From Gemmatimonadota bacterium (GTDB lineage Bacteria; Gemmatimonadota; Gemmatimonadetes; Gemmatimonadales; Gemmatimonadaceae): a DNA stretch of 38,276 nucleotides. Of this stretch, positions 33,044-38,276 are shown one piece after another (position 1 is the first letter of the stretch; every line of letters starts with the position of its first letter). A model generated the notes under the pieces. It saw only the letters and a program-made list of their open reading frames with translations. It did not search any database and was not told where the DNA came from. Where the stretch lies: contig JANYHJ010000106.1 of the NCBI GenBank assembly GCA_025359135.1, positions 1 through 38,276 on the forward strand. Reading direction: 5' to 3'. A program made the position numbers and the translations under genes.

Positions 33044-35860
33044 ATGCAGCCGGATCGCCTCCCCCTGCTCCAACCTTCCGCCGTGGACGACGCGCTCACG
33101 CAGTCGAAGTGCCCGAACTGTGAGTCGCCCGTGGCGACCGGGGCGCGATTCTGCAGCAGCTGCGGCCTCTCGTTCACGTCAAGCACGCCAGCGGTGGCCA
33201 CGGGCACGATCACCCCGCCCGGTACGCCGGCTCGAGGCGTGCCCCTCAGTGCGACACCGCCAGCGGGCGCATCGGCGTTGCCCTCACTCGCCGCGACGGG
33301 AGAGGGCGAGCTCGGCGAGATCCGGCGCGCACTCGATGGCCGCTACGCCGTGGAGCGCGAGCTGGGACGCGGCGGCATGGCCACGGTCTACCTCGCCACC
33401 GACGTCAAGCACGAGCGCCAGGTGGCGATCAAGGTGCTGCTGCCGGACCTCTCCGCGTCGATCGGCGCGGAGCGGTTCGAGCGCGAGATCCGCGTCGCGG
33501 CCAAACTGCAGCATCCGCACATCCTCGGCTTGTTCGACTCCGGCGTGTCCAACGGCCTCGTGTACTACGTGATGCCGTTCGTGAGCGGCGAGTCGCTCCG
33601 TGCGCGCCTCGATCGCGAGGGGATGCTGCCGGTGGACGACGCGGTGGCGATCGCCCTCGAAGTGGGTGACGCGCTCGGCTACGCGCACGAGCAGGGGATC
33701 GTGCACCGCGACATCAAGCCGGAGAACATCCTGCTGCAGAACGGTCACGCGCTCGTGGCCGATTTCGGCATTGCACGCGCGGTGAGCGAGGTCGGCGCGC
33801 AGAAGCTCACGCAGACGGGCATGGCCGTCGGGACGCCGGTGTACATGGCACCCGAGCAGAGCATGGGCGAAGTGGTCGGGCCGACCGCCGACATCTACAG
33901 CCTCGGCTGCATGCTCTACGAGATGCTGGCCGGCGAGCCGCCGTTCACGGGACGGAACGCGGCGCAGATCATGGCGCGCCATGCGATGGAAGGGGTGCCG
34001 AGCATCCGCATCGTGCGCAGCGCCGTGCCGGAGGAAGTCGAGGAGGCGATCTTCGCCGCGATGGGCAAGCAGCCGGCCGATCGTCCGCAGACGTCGGCCG
34101 CCTTCGCCGAGATCCTCGGGCTGCCGCCGGGCGGTTCGACCGCGACGATGCGGGCGATGCGCTTCACGTCATCGCGCCGGGTGCCGAGCGGCACGCAGAC
34201 GATGCAGGTGCCGACGAGCGCGCCGGTGTCGAAGGCCAAGCGCTGGGGCGCCATCGGGGCCGGCGTACTCGTGGTGGCCGCAGCGGTGTTCGGCGCGACG
34301 CGGTTCATGGGTGGAGGCCGTGGCGCCGTGGTGGCCGGTCCCGAGGCACGACGCATCGCCGTGCTGTACTTCAAGGACCAGAGCAAGGACGCGCACTTGG
34401 CGCCGCTCGCCGACGGTCTTACCGAGGGGCTGATCCATGCGCTGTCGGGGGCGTCGAGCCTGACCGTCATCTCGCAAGGCGGCGTCGGCCGCTATCGCAC
34501 AAGCGATGCCGCGCCGGACTCGATCGCGCGAGCGCTGCGCGTCGGTTACCTCGTGCGCGGAGAAGTCGAGCCCGATGGCGAGAAGGTCCGCGTCAGCCTG
34601 CGCCTCGACGATGCGAGCGGCGTGAACCTGAAGCGCGCGAGTTTCGTGCAACCCTCGGGCGACCTGCTCGCGATGCGCGACACGCTGACGGTGGTCGCGT
34701 CGGACCTGATTCGCCAGCAGCTCAAGCAGGAAATCCAGGTCAAGGCGCAGCAGGCGAGCACTGCGAGCACGACCGCGTGGCTGCAGCTGCAGCGTGGCGA
34801 GGTGGAACGCAAGAACGCCGACGTCGCGGTCGTGAAGGGCGACACGACGGGCATCGAACGCGCCTTCGTCGCCGCCGATTCGCTCTTTGCCGCCGCCGAG
34901 AAGGAGGACGCGAAGTGGGCCGAGCCGGTCGTGGCGCGTGCCACGCTCGCCTACCGGCGCGCCCGGCTCGCGGGGCGTGACGTGCCCGCGATCAAGAAGT
35001 GGGTGGAAGTCGGCATGGGGCACGCCGATCGCGCTCTCGCGATCGACGCGAACAATGCCGACGCGCACGAGGTGCGCGGCAACCTGCAGTACTGGACGTG
35101 GCTGCAGGCGCCGCCCGCGGACGCCGCCGCCGCGAGCGCGCTCATTGCAGGTGCGAAGGCCGACCTCGAGAAGGCGACGACGCTCAACCGCAACCAGGCC
35201 GGCGCCTACGCGTCGCTCTCGCACCTGTACAACAACGATCCCACGAGCGGCCCCACCGACGTGAGCCTCGCCGCGCAGCGCGCGCTCGAGGCCGACGAGT
35301 TCCTCGCGAACGTGGACGTGATCCTCGGCCGGCTCTTCCTCGCGTCGTACGACCTTGGCCAGTTCGAGAAGGCGCAGCAGTGGTGCGCCGAGACGCGCCG
35401 CCGCTTCCCGGCGACGATGCTGGCGACGCGCTGCCAGCTCTTCCTGCTGACGACGCGCGCGCAGGAACCGGACGTGGGCAAGGCGTGGCAGCTCGCCGAC
35501 TCGGTGGTCGCGCTTTCGCCACCGGGTCGGCGCCCGCTCGCGCGACTCAACTCCGACGTCTACGTGGCCATGGTGCTGGCGCGCGCGAGCAAAGGGCAGG
35601 GGCCGCTCGCGGACAGTGCGCGGCACGTGCTGTCGCGGTCCGAGGGCGACGCGACGATCGACCCGACGCGCGACCTTGCGCTCTTCTCGGCGATGGCGCG
35701 CGCGGCGTTGGGCGACAAGGCCGATGCGATTCGTCTGCTCAAGGCGTACTTCGCCGCGAACCCGCAGCGACTCGCGACGTTCGCGCAGGATGCGGGCTGG
35801 CAGCTCAAGTCGTTGTCGGACAGCCCGGAGTTCAAACAGCTGGTGGGAGCGGCGAAGTAG
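33044..35860 (+). CDS. zinc-ribbon Ser/Thr protein kinase fused to TolB-like and TPR regions
   Basis: The 938-residue protein has an N-terminal zinc ribbon (Cys23, Cys26, Cys37, Cys40) and a Ser/Thr-rich linker. A Hanks-type kinase domain at about 95-360 follows: LGRGGMATVYLA, VAIK with Lys130, HRDIKPEN with Asp223, DFG with Asp240, GTPVYMAPEQ. A single membrane helix comes at about 403-423 (GAIGAGVLVVAAAVFGATRF). The outer part has a TolB-N/FlgO-like domain (RRIAVLYFKDQSKDAHLAPL, ADGLTEGLIHALSG) and then TPR-like helices to the end. The kinase faces the cytoplasm and the sensor faces the periplasm. ATG 33044 starts just before the ribbon. An earlier open frame is not needed. Ligand and targets are unknown. 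Confidence 0.92.
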   Translation: MQPDRLPLLQPSAVDDALTQSKCPNCESPVATGARFCSSCGLSFTSSTPAVATGTITPPGTPARGVPLSATPPAGASALPSLAATGEGELGEIRRALDGRYAVERELGRGGMATVYLATDVKHERQVAIKVLLPDLSASIGAERFEREIRVAAKLQHPHILGLFDSGVSNGLVYYVMPFVSGESLRARLDREGMLPVDDAVAIALEVGDALGYAHEQGIVHRDIKPENILLQNGHALVADFGIARAVSEVGAQKLTQTGMAVGTPVYMAPEQSMGEVVGPTADIYSLGCMLYEMLAGEPPFTGRNAAQIMARHAMEGVPSIRIVRSAVPEEVEEAIFAAMGKQPADRPQTSAAFAEILGLPPGGSTATMRAMRFTSSRRVPSGTQTMQVPTSAPVSKAKRWGAIGAGVLVVAAAVFGATRFMGGGRGAVVAGPEARRIAVLYFKDQSKDAHLAPLADGLTEGLIHALSGASSLTVISQGGVGRYRTSDAAPDSIARALRVGYLVRGEVEPDGEKVRVSLRLDDASGVNLKRASFVQPSGDLLAMRDTLTVVASDLIRQQLKQEIQVKAQQASTASTTAWLQLQRGEVERKNADVAVVKGDTTGIERAFVAADSLFAAAEKEDAKWAEPVVARATLAYRRARLAGRDVPAIKKWVEVGMGHADRALAIDANNADAHEVRGNLQYWTWLQAPPADAAAASALIAGAKADLEKATTLNRNQAGAYASLSHLYNNDPTSGPTDVSLAAQRALEADEFLANVDVILGRLFLASYDLGQFEKAQQWCAETRRRFPATMLATRCQLFLLTTRAQEPDVGKAWQLADSVVALSPPGRRPLARLNSDVYVAMVLARASKGQGPLADSARHVLSRSEGDATIDPTRDLALFSAMARAALGDKADAIRLLKAYFAANPQRLATFAQDAGWQLKSLSDSPEFKQLVGAAK

Positions 35861-36015
35861 GGGACGGCCTACAGTTCGCTGGCTGAGCACCGGTCCCGTT
35901 CTTGCACCTCACATTTCGGACAAACCGAAGCTGCCTTTTGCCCGATCGGGGCTCGAGGCGTTGGTTGTCGTGCGTCAGGGTCGTAAGTCCCTGTCTCCCA
36001 AGGAGCTAGAGTACC
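35861..36015 (+). other. intergenic leader before the lipoprotein gene
   Basis: There is no gene here. A small TTCGG/CCGAA hairpin (35915-35919, 35925-35929) precedes CTTTTG. AAGGAG at 36000-36005 lies 10 nt before the ATG. I found no clear promoter boxes and no riboswitch I could name. Confidence 0.4.
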
Positions 36016-38276
36016 ATGCGCCGTCTTGGCCTCACCGCGATCGCCTTCGCCGCCACCGTGTTGATGGCGGCCTGCTCGGATTCGCGCCACAGTGTGTTGC
36101 CCACGGACCCCAATCCGTCGGCCGACATCTCGATCCGGCAGAACCTGCGTCAGTGCCTGACGCCACAGGCGATCGAGCAGCTGGCGCAGCTGGCGTGGGG
36201 ACCGCGGCACCCGAACTACTTCGCGGTGGTGGCGAGGCTCTCGCCGATCCTGTTCGCGATGCAGCGCAACGACACGGCGACGGCCCGCACCAAGGCGTTC
36301 CAGCTCGTGGACTTCATCCTGAAGCTGCAGGGACGCCGCCGTTTCCGCGGAAATCCGCCACCCGTCGACAAGCTGATCCAGGCCATCTTCTGCCTCGGTG
36401 CGGTGACCTATACGGATCCGGACAACTCGTTCCTGATTTTGCCGAGTGACCAGCCGCAGGTGGTGGTCGCGGGCGATGCGCAGGCGGGCGTGCAGCTGCC
36501 GGCCAATCCAGTCAGCGAGCCGACACTACTGACGGTCACGAAGATCACGTCGACGTTTCCGCTGGGCGGCGGTCCGTTGATCACGAAGCTCGACCAGTAT
36601 CCCGGCTTCTACGAGTTCGTGAAGCAGTCGGCGACGAATGCACCGCTCACGCAGCCCGTGATCGTCGCGGTGTGTCCGTCGATCACCGTGCCGGACAGCA
36701 TCCGCCAGCGGTTGCGCCTCGGCCACCAAGCAAGCTTCGGCTTCGAGGTGACGCCACCAGCACCGGCCAACTTCCTCAACTGTCCGCCGTCAATCGCGTC
36801 CGGCAACGTGGGCTCGAGCTGGCTGACGGTGTTGGCGAGCCTCGTCAGCCCGAAGGAACTGCACGCGGCCGGCATGCGATTCGGCACGGGCGGTGTGGGT
36901 GGTTCGGCGTCCGAGTTCAGCCCGTTCGCTCCGGTCGATCCGGTGTTGAGCTTTGGTGGCGGCGTGGGTGGTTCGGCGAGCGAGTTCCTGCTCACGCCGA
37001 CGTTGCCGCCAGCCGCTGCCGGCGCGCCGGCGCCGACCAACGGCACGAAGTCCGGAGGTGCGGTGCAGCTCGCTCCGTCGGCGCCCGTGCGCAACCTGCA
37101 GGTCGGGCCCCTGCTTCCGGGTGCGCCGTTCATGAACGGTGTGGCGGCCGCGGTGGATTGCTCGATTTCCGCCGTCAACACGGCGATCGTGCAGGCGTGC
37201 CGTCCGCTCGTGACGCTCACGACGCTTCAGGGCACGCCGTTCAACAAGGTGCCGATCACCTGGGCGGTGGCGTCGGGCGGTGGCTCGATCGCGCCCGAGA
37301 ACTACACCACGCTCAACTGCGCAGCGTTCGGCGCCAACGCGTCGACGATCACCGGCACGTTCGGCAAGTCCGGCGTCTGCTGGACGACGGGACCGTCGGC
37401 CGGCGCGAACACGGTCGTGGCCACGCCGAGTCTGGGTGGCGATGCGATTGCGGGCGTTTCGTTCTATCCAGCGTCACAGACCTTCACGGTGACGAACTCG
37501 CTCACGACGCCGACGGCCACCGTCAACGGCGGCGGCAGCTTCACATACGACGGGACGGCGCACGCCGGGAGCGGTACCTGCTCCGACGGACTCACGCCGG
37601 TGGTCACGTACTCGCTCGGGAGCGCGCCGGTGAACGTGGGCAGCAGCACGGTCACGATCACGTGCGGTGCGGGCAATCCGCTCTTCGTGACGGTGAGCGT
37701 GTCGGCGACGATCACGATCACCCAGCGCGCGGCCACCGCCACGGCGGGTACCGGGTCGCTCACCTTCGGATCAGATCCGGCGCTGTTGCCGTGCGCGATC
37801 GGCGGGCTGTTGCCAGCGGACGCGGGCAGCGTGAGCTGCACGACGGCCGTGGGCGCGGTCAACGGCGCCGGCACGTACGCGACGTTCCCGGTGGTGAGCC
37901 CAACGAGCCCGCTCAACTACAACGTCAGCGCGACCGGTGGTTCGGTGAACTTCACCCCGTACGTCACGTCCAATTGCTTCGCCGCGCCGGTGACGTTCAA
38001 CGAGACGCGCCAGGTGGGCGTGGCGGCGGGCACGGTGGTCACCGTCTCGTGCGCGCTGCAGACGAGCGCTGGCGGCGCGGTGGCCGGCGCCAACGGCAAC
38101 ATCACGGTCGAGGACTGGCGTCCGACTGGCCCAAGCAGCGGTTCGGTGGTGGTGGTGAGCACGCCGAACGCATTCGTACCGGCCGGTGGCGGCGTCTACA
38201 CGTACGCGATGAACACGGGGGTCGCGCCATACGTGGCTGGCCACCTGTACCGGATCACGGCGCGTTGGAACGACGG
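36016..38276 (+). CDS. large lipoprotein with Ig-like (MBG-type) repeats, 3' end beyond the window
   Basis: 753 codons are visible. The N-terminus is a lipoprotein signal (AIAFAATVLMAAC, lipidated Cys20). A helical region of about 130 residues follows (IRQNLRQCLTPQAIEQLAQL), then a Gly/Ala/Pro-rich stretch with a repeated GVGGSASEF. From about residue 370 come beta domains, including two MBG-like units (TVNGGGSFTYDGTAHAGSGT and TATAGTGSLTFGSDPALLPC) rich in Thr, Gly, Ser and paired Cys. It should be a surface-exposed outer-membrane lipoprotein or adhesin-like protein. An AAGGAG site supports the ATG. Role unknown. It could be extended by many more repeats. Confidence 0.8.
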   Translation, partial: MRRLGLTAIAFAATVLMAACSDSRHSVLPTDPNPSADISIRQNLRQCLTPQAIEQLAQLAWGPRHPNYFAVVARLSPILFAMQRNDTATARTKAFQLVDFILKLQGRRRFRGNPPPVDKLIQAIFCLGAVTYTDPDNSFLILPSDQPQVVVAGDAQAGVQLPANPVSEPTLLTVTKITSTFPLGGGPLITKLDQYPGFYEFVKQSATNAPLTQPVIVAVCPSITVPDSIRQRLRLGHQASFGFEVTPPAPANFLNCPPSIASGNVGSSWLTVLASLVSPKELHAAGMRFGTGGVGGSASEFSPFAPVDPVLSFGGGVGGSASEFLLTPTLPPAAAGAPAPTNGTKSGGAVQLAPSAPVRNLQVGPLLPGAPFMNGVAAAVDCSISAVNTAIVQACRPLVTLTTLQGTPFNKVPITWAVASGGGSIAPENYTTLNCAAFGANASTITGTFGKSGVCWTTGPSAGANTVVATPSLGGDAIAGVSFYPASQTFTVTNSLTTPTATVNGGGSFTYDGTAHAGSGTCSDGLTPVVTYSLGSAPVNVGSSTVTITCGAGNPLFVTVSVSATITITQRAATATAGTGSLTFGSDPALLPCAIGGLLPADAGSVSCTTAVGAVNGAGTYATFPVVSPTSPLNYNVSATGGSVNFTPYVTSNCFAAPVTFNETRQVGVAAGTVVTVSCALQTSAGGAVAGANGNITVEDWRPTGPSSGSVVVVSTPNAFVPAGGGVYTYAMNTGVAPYVAGHLYRITARWND

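Noticed and set aside
34169-35890. 573-residue minus-strand frame opposite the kinase/TPR gene
   Set aside because: Antisense shadow rich in Arg and His. The plus strand frame is continuous with the kinase.

Overview
This is GC-rich chromosomal DNA with dense gene packing, many 4-nt ATGA start/stop overlaps and conserved housekeeping genes. A DUF5916 outer-membrane-type protein, a zinc-ribbon Ser/Thr kinase fused to TolB-like and TPR regions, the adhesin-like lipoprotein and the overall style suggest a Gemmatimonadota bacterium (Gemmatimonadaceae-like). That assignment is inference from gene content, not a database match. I see no insertion sequence, integrase, CRISPR array or rRNA.

Layout. 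0.3-2.7 kb (+): rplS, rnhB, a 2,4-dienoyl-CoA-reductase-type SDR and a VKOR thiol oxidoreductase, closed by a long hairpin. 2.76-5.9 kb (-): a compact RiPP locus of the lasso-peptide kind. It has a 32-residue precursor that no ordinary ORF caller would report, a hairpin, an HPr-kinase-like kinase, a PqqD/RRE protein, a B2-type cysteine protease and a PF14907 nucleotidyltransferase. No lasso cyclase and no transporter are present, and the predicted core has no acceptor residue for a macrolactam ring. 6.0-10.5 kb: a YdeI-like protein (-), tRNA-Lys(UUU), a two-component pair and a flavin dehydrogenase. 10.5-13.6 kb (-): a methionine operon, metY-metX-hom, behind a near-consensus promoter, a 14-codon leader ORF and an intrinsic terminator. 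The metY reading frame carries a clean in-frame internal deletion that removes most of the enzyme. 13.6-15.8 kb (-): the DUF5916 protein.

16.0-18.8 kb (+): a PAP2 phosphatase, an unknown 147-aa protein and an MltD-like LysM transglycosylase lipoprotein. 18.9-21.1 kb (-): holB, moaC and a second lytic transglycosylase. 21.3-22.9 kb (+): a cytochrome b plus a Tat-exported molybdopterin oxidoreductase, divergent from holB-moaC across an AT-rich island with a perfect DnaA box. 23.0-25.8 kb (+): a membrane protein with a winged-helix regulator, uppS and nhaR. 25.8-28.9 kb (-): icd, purE, purK. 29-30.7 kb (+): a TMTC-like membrane protein with TPRs. It converges on a secreted protein gene (-), and one perfect palindrome contains both stop codons. 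31.6-32.8 kb (-): an MFS exporter. 33.0-38.3 kb (+): the zinc-ribbon kinase/TolB/TPR protein and a large lipoprotein with Ig-like (MBG-type) repeats that runs off the window.

How the genes work together. The RiPP genes form one maturation cassette. hom, metX and metY are consecutive steps from aspartate semialdehyde to homocysteine, so the broken metY leaves the last step to another enzyme or marks a sequence error. moaC supplies the cofactor precursor used by the nearby molybdoenzyme. purE and purK are consecutive purine steps. A recurrent promoter form (TTGACG/CTGACA, 16-17 nt, TAGCTT/GAGCTT) precedes several genes. At nhaR it sits so close to the ATG that the mRNA should be leaderless.
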